Origin: Ilyobacter_A sp963668015
Lineage (GTDB): Bacteria; Fusobacteriota; Fusobacteriia; Fusobacteriales; Fusobacteriaceae
Direction of reading: 5' to 3'
Assembly (NCBI GenBank): GCA_963668015.2
Contig: CAXXCR010000012.1
Span: 296,685 to 360,684, forward strand
DNA: 64,000 nucleotides
Under the pieces are notes generated by a model. It did not search any database, had not been told where the DNA came from, and saw only the letters and a list, made by a program, of their open reading frames with translations. Position 1 is the first letter of the stretch. Every line of letters begins with the position of its first letter. This document shows positions 26,976-35,881 of this stretch, piece by piece. The position numbers were made by a program, and so were the translations under genes.

Positions 26976-27443
26976 ATGGAGAAAAGTTTTGTGATGATAA
27001 AGCCTGGAGCTGTTCAAAGAGAATTGATAGGTGAAATAATATCCAGGATAGAGAAAAAGGGAATTAAAATAGTGGGACTGAAACTTATGCAGATAAGTGA
27101 AGAACTTGCGAAAAAGCACTACTTTGAACATTCTGAGAAGCCATTCTTCCAGGAATTAATACAAACAATTACTGCTGGGCCAGTTATAGCAATGGTGATA
27201 GAAGGGGAAGACATCATAAAAATAATCAGGAGGATGGCAGGAGCAACAAGGCCGGAAGAAGCGCTACCTGGAACAATAAGGGGAGACTATGTGCTAGATA
27301 CCGGGAAAAATGTTATACATACTTCGGATTCACCTGAAAGCGCCAAAAGGGAGGTAGAGCTTTTCTTCAGAAAAGAGGAATTAATTGACTATGAACTTGC
27401 CACAAAAAACTGGATATATACAATGCCGAATTACATAAAATAA
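26976..27443 (+). CDS. ndk: Nucleoside-diphosphate kinase
   Basis: Transfers gamma-phosphate between NTPs and NDPs via a phospho-histidine. 155 residues. Start EKSFVMIKPGAVQRELIGEI (2-21), GPVIAMVIEG (~67-76), and the active-site string NVIHTSDSPESAKREV (~112-127) with His near 114. RBS GGGAGGG. Monocistronic between its own promoter and the CBS gene promoter. Confidence 0.97.
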   Translation: MEKSFVMIKPGAVQRELIGEIISRIEKKGIKIVGLKLMQISEELAKKHYFEHSEKPFFQELIQTITAGPVIAMVIEGEDIIKIIRRMAGATRPEEALPGTIRGDYVLDTGKNVIHTSDSPESAKREVELFFRKEELIDYELATKNWIYTMPNYIK

Positions 27444-27446
27444 GCG

Positions 27447-27475
27447 TTGTATTATAGGGGTGTTTATGATAAAAT
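27447..27475 (+). promoter_or_regulatory. Promoter of the CBS-domain gene
   Basis: TTGTAT (27447-27452), 17-bp spacer, TAAAAT (27470-27475), 22 bases before the ATG. Confidence 0.6.
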
Positions 27476-27496
27476 TACAATAATTTAGGAGGGCAT

Positions 27497-27940
27497 ATGA
27501 AGAAGATAAGTGATGTTATGAACACTAGTATCATCAGTATAAGCAAAGACATGAATTTAAAAGAGATAATAAAAATAATGCAAGAAAAAGGTGTAGGAAA
27601 ACTACCAGTTATAGAAAATGGTGAACTTTTGGGTGTAGTAACTAGAGATGATATACTTATAAAACAGGAAAAGGCCCCTGTCCCGGTTACAATTGCATTT
27701 TGGGATCTTTTCATAACCTTGCCACACAGCAAACATTTTCAAGAAAAATTGAAAAAGTTGGCGGCATACAAGGCGGAAGAGATAATGAGCACAGAATACC
27801 TCCTAGTTGACAAGGAGGCTGACTTAGAGGAAGTAGTCACTGAAATAGTTGAAGAAGAGCATAAGTATGCCCTGGTTGGCACTAAGAGCCGTCTAGAGGG
27901 GATAATAACAAAAACAGATCTTATTAACAAATGCTTTTAA
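27497..27940 (+). CDS. Twin CBS-domain protein
   Basis: 147 residues, a tandem CBS pair and nothing else. First CBS: DVMNTSIISISKDMNLKEII and GKLPVIENGELLGVVTRDDI (~33-52). Second CBS: EIMSTEYLLVDKEADLEEV and YALVGTKSRLEGIITKTDLI (~123-142). Free-standing CBS pairs bind adenine nucleotides and regulate partners. No partner is linked: it has its own promoter and terminator. A ~35-residue insert (PVPVTIAFWDLFITLPHSKH) separates the two domains. Confidence 0.88.
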   Translation: MKKISDVMNTSIISISKDMNLKEIIKIMQEKGVGKLPVIENGELLGVVTRDDILIKQEKAPVPVTIAFWDLFITLPHSKHFQEKLKKLAAYKAEEIMSTEYLLVDKEADLEEVVTEIVEEEHKYALVGTKSRLEGIITKTDLINKCF

Positions 27941-27945
27941 ATATA

Positions 27946-27984
27946 AAACTACAAAAACATAGTCTGACTATGTTTTTGTAGTTT
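27946..27984. terminator. Perfect 17-bp-stem terminator after the CBS gene
   Basis: AAACTACAAAAACATAG pairs fully with CTATGTTTTTGTAGTTT around a 5-base loop. Confidence 0.88.
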
Positions 27985-28022
27985 AAATTATAATTTTTTA
28001 GATAAGGAAGGTGCACTATAAG

Positions 28023-29297
28023 TTGGACACGTATGAACAGAGTATTATTTTAGTTGTATTGATTATTCTTTCAGGAGTTTTTTCAGCTTCGGAAACAGCT
28101 CTTACAGCGTTTAAGAGGATACAACTCTCTGAAGTGGAGAAAGAGAATATGAGGGCGGCAGAACTTTTGAAAAAATGGCTAAAAAAGCCAAACGAGATCC
28201 TGACTGCCATTCTTTTGGGAAATAATATAGTTAATATATTAGCCTCTTCAATAGCAACTGTTTTGGCAATAGATCTGATAGGTGAGAACGGTGAGGGAAA
28301 TGCGGTAGCGACGGCAACGCTTATCATGACAATAGCAATTCTTATTTTTGGTGAGATAACACCTAAAATAGTGGCAAAAAGTTATTCTGAAACCGTATCC
28401 AGGATAGTTATTTCACCAATTTACTACCTTTCAATTGTATTTTATCCAATTATCCTGATTTTGATGTTTATTTCCAAAACAATTAGCAAAATATTTGGGA
28501 TAAGAATCAGCAATGAAAATTTAATGATTACAGAGGAGGATATAAAATCCTTTGTGAGCGTAGGTGAAGCAGAAGGAATAATCGAGGAAGAGGAAAAAGA
28601 GATGATACACTCCATCTTTGAGTTTGGCGATACTGCGGTTAAAGAAGTTTTCGTTCCAAGAACTTCTATGTTCGCCCTTGAAGCCTCGCAAATTATAGAT
28701 GATGTATGGGATGAAATTGTAGAGAAGGGATTTTCCAGAATGCCTGTATATGATGAGAGTATAGACAATATAATAGGTGTGCTTTACATAAAAGATCTCT
28801 TAAACGTTGTAAAAAAAGGAGAAACTTCAAATCAGGTAAGTAAATATTTGAGAGAAGCTTACTTCGTCCCTGAAACCAAACCACTTTTTGAGCTATTAGA
28901 TGAATTCAGAAAAAAACAGGTTCACATAGCCATAGCATTGGATGAATATGGGGGGACTGTGGGGATGCTTACCATAGAAGACCTTCTAGAAGAGATAGTT
29001 GGCGAGATAAAAGATGAATATGATGAAGAGGAAGAGAATATAAGAAAAGTCGGGGAAAACAAATATAAAGTCGATGCCATGATAGATGTGGAAACTCTGA
29101 ATAAAACTCTGGAAATAGATATTCAGGAATCTGAAGATTATGAAACATTTGGAGGGTTTATACAAACAACACTTGGAAGAGTTGCGGAAAAAGACGATAT
29201 CTTGGAGTACAAAAATATAAAAATAAGGATACTAAAAACGGAAAAACATAGAATAGACCAAGTGTTAATAGAAATTTTACATGAGGAGGAAGAATGA
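28023..29297 (+). CDS. CorC/HlyC-type membrane protein (CNNM, CBS pair, transporter-associated domain)
   Basis: About 424 residues: DUF21/CNNM membrane domain with 3-4 helices (~6-150; ETALTAFKRIQLSEVEKEN), CBS pair (~200-330; DTAVKEVFVPRTSMFAL, GFSRMPVYDESIDNIIGVLY) and CorC_HlyC domain (~345-424; YETFGGFIQTTLGR). The family includes Mg/Co efflux-linked proteins and so-called hemolysins. I favour TTG at 28023 (AAGGAAGGTG 9 bases upstream); an in-frame GTG at 28011 lies inside that site. It overlaps the next gene by 4 bases (ATGA). Confidence 0.9.
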   Translation: MDTYEQSIILVVLIILSGVFSASETALTAFKRIQLSEVEKENMRAAELLKKWLKKPNEILTAILLGNNIVNILASSIATVLAIDLIGENGEGNAVATATLIMTIAILIFGEITPKIVAKSYSETVSRIVISPIYYLSIVFYPIILILMFISKTISKIFGIRISNENLMITEEDIKSFVSVGEAEGIIEEEEKEMIHSIFEFGDTAVKEVFVPRTSMFALEASQIIDDVWDEIVEKGFSRMPVYDESIDNIIGVLYIKDLLNVVKKGETSNQVSKYLREAYFVPETKPLFELLDEFRKKQVHIAIALDEYGGTVGMLTIEDLLEEIVGEIKDEYDEEEENIRKVGENKYKVDAMIDVETLNKTLEIDIQESEDYETFGGFIQTTLGRVAEKDDILEYKNIKIRILKTEKHRIDQVLIEILHEEEE

Positions 29298-29962
29298 AAA
29301 AGTTAAAGACATATTTTTTGACAGGGTTAATCTCCTCTCTTCCGCTTATAATAACCTTGTACCTGTTTTCGGGGATATGGGAGTTTTTGCTTAATAAAAT
29401 CGAAAAAACCATACCAATAAACAGCATAGTAGAATACCTGTTGAAAAATTATTTTAAGGATGATTATATAGCAAAATTAATAGTTAAGAGTATGGTTTAT
29501 CTGAGCATACTGCTATTTTTGTTTTTTATGATAGTGTTGGTAGGTATTACATTGAGAAATGTAATGGGGCATAGAATAGTAAAATATTTTGAGGGAATAG
29601 TTTTTAAGATACCGATAATTAAACCTGTCTATGCAACTCTGAAACAGATAAGCGATATGATTCTTTCGGGGTCTAGCAAGGCATACCAAAAAGTCGTATT
29701 GATAGAATACCCAAGGAAGGGGATATACAGCCTGGGATTTTTAACAAATTATAAGAATGAGTATTTTGAAAAAATATCAGGGGAGGAAAGGCTTATAAAT
29801 ATATTCATACCCACCTCTCCAAATCCAACATCCGGGATGTTTATAATGATGAGCAGTAATGATGTTATGGAATTAGAGCTTAAAGTGGACGAAGCTGTGA
29901 AACTTATAATATCTGGGGGGGCTATAGTACCCGGTGATCTAAAAACCAAACAGGGGGAATAG
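29294..29962 (+). CDS. DUF502 inner-membrane protein
   Basis: 222 residues. Two TM helices (~8-27 and ~62-83) with the DUF502 signature FKIPIIKPVYATLKQISDMI (~112-131) and FIPTSPNPTSGMFIMM (~170-185). Family function is unknown; plant members (LCV/COV) act in vascular development. Translationally coupled to the CorC gene upstream (ATGA overlap) and followed 3 bases later by a lipoprotein. Confidence 0.88.
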   Translation: MKKLKTYFLTGLISSLPLIITLYLFSGIWEFLLNKIEKTIPINSIVEYLLKNYFKDDYIAKLIVKSMVYLSILLFLFFMIVLVGITLRNVMGHRIVKYFEGIVFKIPIIKPVYATLKQISDMILSGSSKAYQKVVLIEYPRKGIYSLGFLTNYKNEYFEKISGEERLINIFIPTSPNPTSGMFIMMSSNDVMELELKVDEAVKLIISGGAIVPGDLKTKQGE

Positions 29963-29965
29963 TGT

Positions 29966-30868
29966 ATGAAGAGATATGGCATAGTAGCATTTATCCTAAT
30001 TTTTATTCTTGCAGGCTGTACAAGTACCACCAAAAAGGACAGACAAGAGTACCATGTGATAAAGGGAATGAATCTGGCACAAGAGGGGGACTATACCCAG
30101 GCTTTAAAGGAATTGAAAATAGCTTATAAAAAAGACAGGAAAAACCCAATTGTTTTGAAGCAGATTGCTTATATATACAGCAGCTTTCAAGATTATGAGA
30201 ATGCCAAAAAATATTATTTGGAAATTCTGGATATAGATGAGGCTGATCCGTTTGCCATCTCCAATCTCGCAATACTATACTATAAAAACGGAGAGTACGA
30301 GACATCATTGGAACAAATAAGAAGTCTGGCTCCAGATTCTGTAGACTCAAAAATAAAAAAACTAAAAGCGTTTAATTATTATCAGATGGGCGATTATAAC
30401 AAGGCACTCAATTATTTTGAAAATATGCTGGCAACAGATGACTATGTAGATGCAGAATTTACACAATACTACCTTGATGCCCTCAAAAAGGTGGGGAAAA
30501 GCAATGCTGGATATATGTATTTGTACGAAATATACAATAAATACAAAAGATCACTAGATTTGGTTTTACTTTACAGCGACTATGTTTACACAGAATTCAA
30601 TGACGTTGATTCAGCTATTGATGCCCTGGAAAAATATATCTTAAATTTCCAAAGAAGTGAAAGAGCGTTTTTTCAGCTGGCAAAGTACTACAAACAGGCA
30701 GAAGACTATAAAAAATCAAAGCTTTACTTAAACCTTCTTTCTGACAGGTATAAGTATGACTTGAATGTTCTGCAGCTTAAACTGGAAGTGGCTGAAAAAC
30801 TTGGAGAAAAAGAAAATATTGAGAAGCTTAAAAAAGAAATAAGTAATATAAAAAGGCAGGAAAAATAG
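29966..30868 (+). CDS. TPR-repeat lipoprotein
   Basis: 300 residues. Lipoprotein signal peptide with lipobox ILAGC (Cys ~18), then tetratricopeptide repeats over ~35-290 (MNLAQEGDYTQALKELKIAY, YIYSSFQDYENAKKYYLEIL, NYYQMGDYNKALNYFENML). Likely anchored to a membrane and acting as a scaffold. It abuts the next gene (TAG then ATG), so the two probably work together. Confidence 0.85.
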   Translation: MKRYGIVAFILIFILAGCTSTTKKDRQEYHVIKGMNLAQEGDYTQALKELKIAYKKDRKNPIVLKQIAYIYSSFQDYENAKKYYLEILDIDEADPFAISNLAILYYKNGEYETSLEQIRSLAPDSVDSKIKKLKAFNYYQMGDYNKALNYFENMLATDDYVDAEFTQYYLDALKKVGKSNAGYMYLYEIYNKYKRSLDLVLLYSDYVYTEFNDVDSAIDALEKYILNFQRSERAFFQLAKYYKQAEDYKKSKLYLNLLSDRYKYDLNVLQLKLEVAEKLGEKENIEKLKKEISNIKRQEK

Positions 30869-33088
30869 ATGAAAGAGTGGAAAATAAGTTTGTTTTACAA
30901 ACTTAGTGTTTTTTTTATTTTTGCAATTTTACCAAATTTTATAATAAATTATTTAAAGGTCTTCACACTGGATATACAAAAATATATAATTCTATACTCG
31001 TTTGAAATTCTACTTCTGCTATGTCTTTATATAATTTTAGGTATAAGGCTTAAATTATACTCTGGAAAATTAATAAACAAGGTTAAGAGGATAAACGAAA
31101 AATACGGGATTCAAAATAAGTATTCCAGACCTGTAATGGGGATGGATACTTTTATTGATTTTGAATATTATTTTGATGAGGAGATAAACAAACTGTCAAA
31201 GTGTATAGAAGATCAAAAAAAAGATGTAGATAAGTTAAAAAAAGACAACCTTACAAGGTTTCAGTTGAAAGAATATCAGCTTAAAAGCGTAATAGAAGAG
31301 GTAAATAACCTGAATGAAAGTCTTTTAAATAAAGAAAAAATACTGGATTCTTTTATGAACATATTTAAGGATCTTATCAATACCAACTTAAAATACAATA
31401 TGTTTTTTGAAGAGCTTTTGTATTTATGGGGGAAAAATTTTGATATAGAAGACTTGGTTATACTGAGACCTGTAGGTGACGAATATAAACAATATGTCAT
31501 GCTTTCTAAAACAGTAAAATTGGACAATAACATCTATACAGAGCTAAAAAAACTAAGTCCTGGTCTGCATTTTGGAGAGAAGATAAATACAATTAGCGGA
31601 TATCAGCTTGTGATCAATCTCGAGAATACACTGAGAAAACATGGATATATATTTTTAAACGGTAAGGATATTGAAAAATATATGGAAAGCAGTACCATCA
31701 TGAAAATATTAGAGGTTATATCACACGAAACAACAAACCTCGCAGAGAACATCTATCAAACGGATTTGTTGAGGGAAAAGATATCTATTTGCGAGTATGA
31801 AAAAGACAACTTGAAACACAGGATGGTAGAAAAAGATGAAGAGTTGGAAGAAAGGCTCATAGAATTAAATGGTAGATATGATGAAGTTACTCTTTTTTAT
31901 GATATGATGAAGAAGGTTCAAGGTGAATTTGAACAAAAGAACTTTGAAAAAACTTATTTAAAAGCACTAGTTGAAAAGTTGAATGTAGGATCAGGGGTGA
32001 TATACTATTATGATAAAAATATTGTAAGGATATCTAGCTTTTATAGTTTGGACAAAAAACTGAATAAGATGAACTTTGTATTCTTGAAACGGCTTGAAAA
32101 CTCTATTTTTCCTAAAGATGATGGCAGGCAGAGTTTTTATGTGAACAATATGAAGGATCTAAAGAATTACTATCTTTTACCTGTTGAAACCAGAAAAAAT
32201 ATAAGAAATCTAATGAAAGTACCTATCTATCATAAAGGGAATATCATAGGAGCCATTCTTGTAATAAACAAGAAGAGAGATTTTACTATGCCTGAACTCA
32301 GGTTCACGGCCTCTTTGAACGAGATACTTGCAATAGTTTTGGACAATACCAAAAAACTCCAGCTGAGAACAGAGGCTGAGGCTACCAAAAAAGAAGATAG
32401 AATGTATCAAAAAATACAGAACAGACTTATGATAACTGAAAGCCTGATAGATAAGGATTTTGACATAGGTTTCAGAAACAAAAAAGATACCGCTCTGAAA
32501 AATTCTCACTTTAAGGTTCGTGAACTATCCAATGGAAAAATTTTTATGAGTTTTATAAATACCAACTATAAAAAATTCGATTCCCTGTTTATTTTGGAAA
32601 AAATAGACGGAACCTTAGAGGGGATGGTGCATGGAGTTGCCGAACTAAATCTGGGGAAAATAGTGACTGAGCTGAATAAAATTCTTTATGCGAGTAAAAT
32701 TAAGGATGTATCGTTGACACTGGCAGTGGCAGAAAGAGGCAGTGACGATATAAAAATGGTTAACATAGGGGAAAATCTTCCGCTTGTATGCCCTGTAGAC
32801 GGCAGCAAGCTGAGAAAATTTAAAACCTCCAGGGAAAAACTTGGGAACAGCAGTGAAGTATCAGTAGGAGAAACAAAAGTTACACTCTCATCTGGAGAGA
32901 TGTTTATGACACTACACCCATACATTTCCAATGTCAATCTTACACTGGACAAGGTAAGGAATGTGGCTGTGGAAAATTATAAATATCCGTCTACATATAT
33001 AATCAAAAAAATATATGGATATTTGAAGAAAACAGAAAATAAAAGTTTTTTAAACGCAACATCAATTTCCATTTTTAAAGCTGTTTAA
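30869..33088 (+). CDS. Membrane sensor-like protein: coiled coil, GAF-like domain, degenerate SpoIIE/PP2C-like C-terminus
   Basis: 739 residues. Two N-terminal TM helices (~9-27, ~38-58), coiled coils (~105-165, 300-350), one or two GAF-like domains (~160-290 and ~355-490; LPVETRKNIRNLMKVPIYHK and GNIIGAILVINKKRDF are GAF-like). The last ~200 residues follow the SpoIIE phosphatase layout (ELNKILYASKIKDVSLTLAV, VNIGENLPLVCP, VTLSSGEMFMTLHPY for NAGH.PPL and L..GD...TDG), but the metal-binding Asp residues are absent. It looks like a pseudophosphatase. Cotranscribed with the TPR lipoprotein. Confidence 0.7.
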   Translation: MKEWKISLFYKLSVFFIFAILPNFIINYLKVFTLDIQKYIILYSFEILLLLCLYIILGIRLKLYSGKLINKVKRINEKYGIQNKYSRPVMGMDTFIDFEYYFDEEINKLSKCIEDQKKDVDKLKKDNLTRFQLKEYQLKSVIEEVNNLNESLLNKEKILDSFMNIFKDLINTNLKYNMFFEELLYLWGKNFDIEDLVILRPVGDEYKQYVMLSKTVKLDNNIYTELKKLSPGLHFGEKINTISGYQLVINLENTLRKHGYIFLNGKDIEKYMESSTIMKILEVISHETTNLAENIYQTDLLREKISICEYEKDNLKHRMVEKDEELEERLIELNGRYDEVTLFYDMMKKVQGEFEQKNFEKTYLKALVEKLNVGSGVIYYYDKNIVRISSFYSLDKKLNKMNFVFLKRLENSIFPKDDGRQSFYVNNMKDLKNYYLLPVETRKNIRNLMKVPIYHKGNIIGAILVINKKRDFTMPELRFTASLNEILAIVLDNTKKLQLRTEAEATKKEDRMYQKIQNRLMITESLIDKDFDIGFRNKKDTALKNSHFKVRELSNGKIFMSFINTNYKKFDSLFILEKIDGTLEGMVHGVAELNLGKIVTELNKILYASKIKDVSLTLAVAERGSDDIKMVNIGENLPLVCPVDGSKLRKFKTSREKLGNSSEVSVGETKVTLSSGEMFMTLHPYISNVNLTLDKVRNVAVENYKYPSTYIIKKIYGYLKKTENKSFLNATSISIFKAV

Positions 33089-33103
33089 AAAGAGGGAGGA
33101 TAC

Positions 33104-33541
33104 ATGAAGGAAATAAGAGTTAGGGTTGCAGGGGTGCTGGAAAACAACAATGAAATATTGATGATAGCTCATGAAAAAAAAGGTAGAAAATACTGGCTTC
33201 TCCCAGGAGGCGGAGTGGACTATGGCGAGACCTTTCAGGAAGCATTAAAAAGGGAGTTTAAAGAGGAAGCAAATTTAGACATAGAGGTAAAACATTTACT
33301 TTTCATATCTGAATCAATAGCGCCAGACAGCTCCAGGCATATAGTAAATATATTTTTTGAAGTGGAGCATAAGAATGGGGAAATAAAGCTTGGAGAAGAG
33401 GATGTATTGAGTGATATAGCATATATTCCCATTGAGAATATTGACGAGTACACTGTTTATCCCAACATAAAGATGGAGCTGAAAACTTACTTTTCATCTC
33501 ACGACAAGAGGACAAAGTATTTGGGGAACAGGTGGGAATAA
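33104..33541 (+). CDS. Nudix hydrolase
   Basis: 145 residues, single Nudix fold. Nudix box: GGGVDYGETFQEALKREFKE followed by EANLDI (~38-63), matching GX5EX7REUXEEXGU except that the late Gly is Asn. It hydrolyses a nucleoside diphosphate linked to another moiety; substrate unknown. RBS GGGAGGA. It sits between the sensor-like protein and the GspE-like ATPase, 3 bases before the latter. Confidence 0.88.
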   Translation: MKEIRVRVAGVLENNNEILMIAHEKKGRKYWLLPGGGVDYGETFQEALKREFKEEANLDIEVKHLLFISESIAPDSSRHIVNIFFEVEHKNGEIKLGEEDVLSDIAYIPIENIDEYTVYPNIKMELKTYFSSHDKRTKYLGNRWE

Positions 33542-33544
33542 AAT

Positions 33545-35215
33545 ATGGCTCGTATGATGAAAAAAAGGCTTGGAGACCTTCTTGTAGAAGAGGGGGTAAT
33601 AACTGAAAGGCAGATACAGGTTGCTCTAGCAAAGCAGAAGAAATTTGGTAAAAAACTTGGTGAGATACTTGTGGATCTGGGCTACTGTGACAGGGAAGAT
33701 ATAATAAAGGTGCTCGGTGACCAGTTGGGGATAGCGTATGTGGAACTGGAGAGAATAGTAATCACTCCTGAGGTTTTATCCCATGTACCTAAAGAACTTT
33801 CACTTAAGTATAAGTTAATTCCATTTTTGAGGAACTCAAATTTACTTCATGTGGCAATGGAGGATCCGCTGGATATATATGCATTGGATGAATTGGAGGC
33901 AAAGACAGGCCTGGAAATACATCCAGCCATTTCCAGCAGGAATGATATACTGAGGGCTATTGCAAAAAGTTACAGTGATTATGGGACAGAGCTATCAGAG
34001 GATACCTTTGATGAATATTTGAAAGAAGAAATAGTTTTACGTGAAGAACTGGAAGAATCCTCTGTGATAGAGATAGTTGAAATGATATTAAAGCGTGCTG
34101 TAAGAGAGAGGGCAAGCGATATACATATAGAGAGTGAGCAGGATGATGTAAGAGTAAGGTTTAGAGTTGACGGAATCCTGTTTGAAGCATTGAAGCTCCC
34201 AAAGGAGATAGAATCTTCTGTTGCATCTAGAATCAAAATAATGTCTAAAATGAATATATCCGAAAAACGTATACCGCAGGACGGCAGGATAAATTTTATA
34301 ATAGGTCAAAAGGAGATAGACTTGAGAGTATCCACTCTTCCGACAATTTTTGGAGAGAAGATAGTTATAAGGATACTGGATAAATCCAATGTGACCAGGA
34401 AGCTGGATGTTCTTGGATTTTCAGGGGAGCATCTGAAAAGTTTCCGTAAGCTGATTAAGAGACCTAATGGGATAATTTTTGTTACTGGACCCACCGGAAG
34501 CGGTAAAACTTCTACACTGTATGCGGCTCTGAATGAGATAAACAGTATAGATAAAAATATAATAACTCTGGAAGATCCTGTTGAGTACCAGCTGAAGATA
34601 ATAAATCAGGTGCAGGTAAACCCGTCTGTGGGACTTAGTTTTGCAAACGGTTTACGCTCTGTACTTAGGCAGGACCCTGACATAATAATGATAGGTGAGA
34701 TAAGAGATAAAGTAACCGCTGAGATAGCCATAGAAGCTGCTATGACAGGTCACCTGGTTTTCTCTACTTTACATACAAATTCAGCCGTGGGTACAATAGG
34801 AAGGTTAATAGACATGGGTGTGGACCATTTTTTGATTTCCTCCTCCCTTATTGGAGTTGTAGGACAGCGTCTGGCAAGAGAACTCTGCCCGCATTGTAAG
34901 AAGCAAATAAATTTGAAAGGCTCTGAACTAAATGAATTCGACCTTGAAGCAGACAGAGAATATCTTGTGTATAAGGCAGTTGGCTGCAAGAAATGCAAGA
35001 ATACAGGATATATAGGAAGAACCGTGTTGGCGGAAATTTTGGAAATAGATGAAAACATAAGGGGACTTATAAGCAGGGGTGAAAGTACATCCGAAATAAA
35101 AAAAGTATTGAAAAATTTCGATATAAAATCTATAATGTATGATGGACTGGAGAAAGTTCTGGATGGGACAACCAGTGTAGAAGAAGTTTTGAGGGTAGCT
35201 CAAGATGAAATTTAA
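33545..35215 (+). CDS. GspE/PilB-type secretion ATPase
   Basis: Hexameric ATPase that drives type II secretion or type IV pilus extension. 556 residues: GSPII_E N-terminal domain (~5-150; LGDLLVEEGVITERQIQVAL), AAA-like motor with Walker A TGPTGSGKTSTLYAAL (~315-330), Asp box TLEDPVEYQL, Walker B IIMIGEIRD (~380-388), His box TGHLVFSTLHTN, and a tetracysteine zinc motif (CPHCKK, CKKCKNTG, ~440-485). No pilin, secretin or GspF/PilC gene is in the window, so the ATPase is separated from its machine. Confidence 0.93.
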   Translation: MARMMKKRLGDLLVEEGVITERQIQVALAKQKKFGKKLGEILVDLGYCDREDIIKVLGDQLGIAYVELERIVITPEVLSHVPKELSLKYKLIPFLRNSNLLHVAMEDPLDIYALDELEAKTGLEIHPAISSRNDILRAIAKSYSDYGTELSEDTFDEYLKEEIVLREELEESSVIEIVEMILKRAVRERASDIHIESEQDDVRVRFRVDGILFEALKLPKEIESSVASRIKIMSKMNISEKRIPQDGRINFIIGQKEIDLRVSTLPTIFGEKIVIRILDKSNVTRKLDVLGFSGEHLKSFRKLIKRPNGIIFVTGPTGSGKTSTLYAALNEINSIDKNIITLEDPVEYQLKIINQVQVNPSVGLSFANGLRSVLRQDPDIIMIGEIRDKVTAEIAIEAAMTGHLVFSTLHTNSAVGTIGRLIDMGVDHFLISSSLIGVVGQRLARELCPHCKKQINLKGSELNEFDLEADREYLVYKAVGCKKCKNTGYIGRTVLAEILEIDENIRGLISRGESTSEIKKVLKNFDIKSIMYDGLEKVLDGTTSVEEVLRVAQDEI

Positions 35216-35239
35216 AAAATTAGGAGGCCAATTAAAGAA

Positions 35240-35752
35240 ATGGATTTAAAATCACTTATAAGAGATGTAGAGCATTTTCCAACAGAAGGGATATTGTTTC
35301 GTGATATCACAACTGTTTTAAAAGATAAAGAAGCTCTAAAATATATCATCGACACCTTTACTGAAAGATATGCAGATCAAAAAATAGATTATATATTGGG
35401 AGCAGATGCCAGAGGATTTATATTCGGGGCTGCTCTTGCATACAACCTTGGATGTGGATTTGTACCTGTCAGAAAGGCCGGAAAACTACCGTATAAAACT
35501 GTAAGTACCAGTTATGATCTAGAATATGGTTCAAATGAGATAGAGATGCATATAGATGCAATAGAAAAAGGGGCCAAAGTTGTTTTGCTGGATGACCTTT
35601 TGGCTACAGGAGGAACAGCTGCTGCAATGGTAGACCTTGTGGAAAAACTGGGTGGAGATGTAGTTGAGTTGGCATTCCTAATTGAGCTTGAGGCACTTGA
35701 AGGAAGAAAAAAACTTGGGGATCATTCAATATTTTCAATTGTAAAATATTAA
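35240..35752 (+). CDS. apt: Adenine phosphoribosyltransferase
   Basis: Salvages adenine to AMP with PRPP. 170 residues. DLKSLIRDVEHFPTEGILFR at the N-terminus, GADARGFIFGAALAY (~54-68), RKAGKLPY, and the PRPP loop VVLLDDLLATGGTAAAM (~114-130). RBS AGGAGG. A strong terminator follows. Gene order apt-relA is common in Gram-positive and fusobacterial genomes. Confidence 0.96.
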   Translation: MDLKSLIRDVEHFPTEGILFRDITTVLKDKEALKYIIDTFTERYADQKIDYILGADARGFIFGAALAYNLGCGFVPVRKAGKLPYKTVSTSYDLEYGSNEIEMHIDAIEKGAKVVLLDDLLATGGTAAAMVDLVEKLGGDVVELAFLIELEALEGRKKLGDHSIFSIVKY

Positions 35753-35766
35753 TATGAATTTTCTTG

Positions 35767-35792
35767 GAGCGACACCAGGTGTCGCTCTTTTA
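35767..35792 (+). terminator. Intrinsic terminator after apt
   Basis: Perfect 10-bp stem GAGCGACACC / GGTGTCGCTC with a one-base nominal loop, then TTTT. Confidence 0.9.
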
Positions 35793-35881
35793 AACACAGG
35801 GCTAGCTAAGTTATTCTTATAGGATGATTTTGTTAGATTTGCGTTATAAAATTTTTAAGATTAGCAGAGGGTAGGGATAAT

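Noticed and set aside
35753..35881. Riboswitch or leader before relA/spoT
   Set aside because: Apart from the apt terminator only unstructured AT-rich sequence is visible; no conserved core was recognised.
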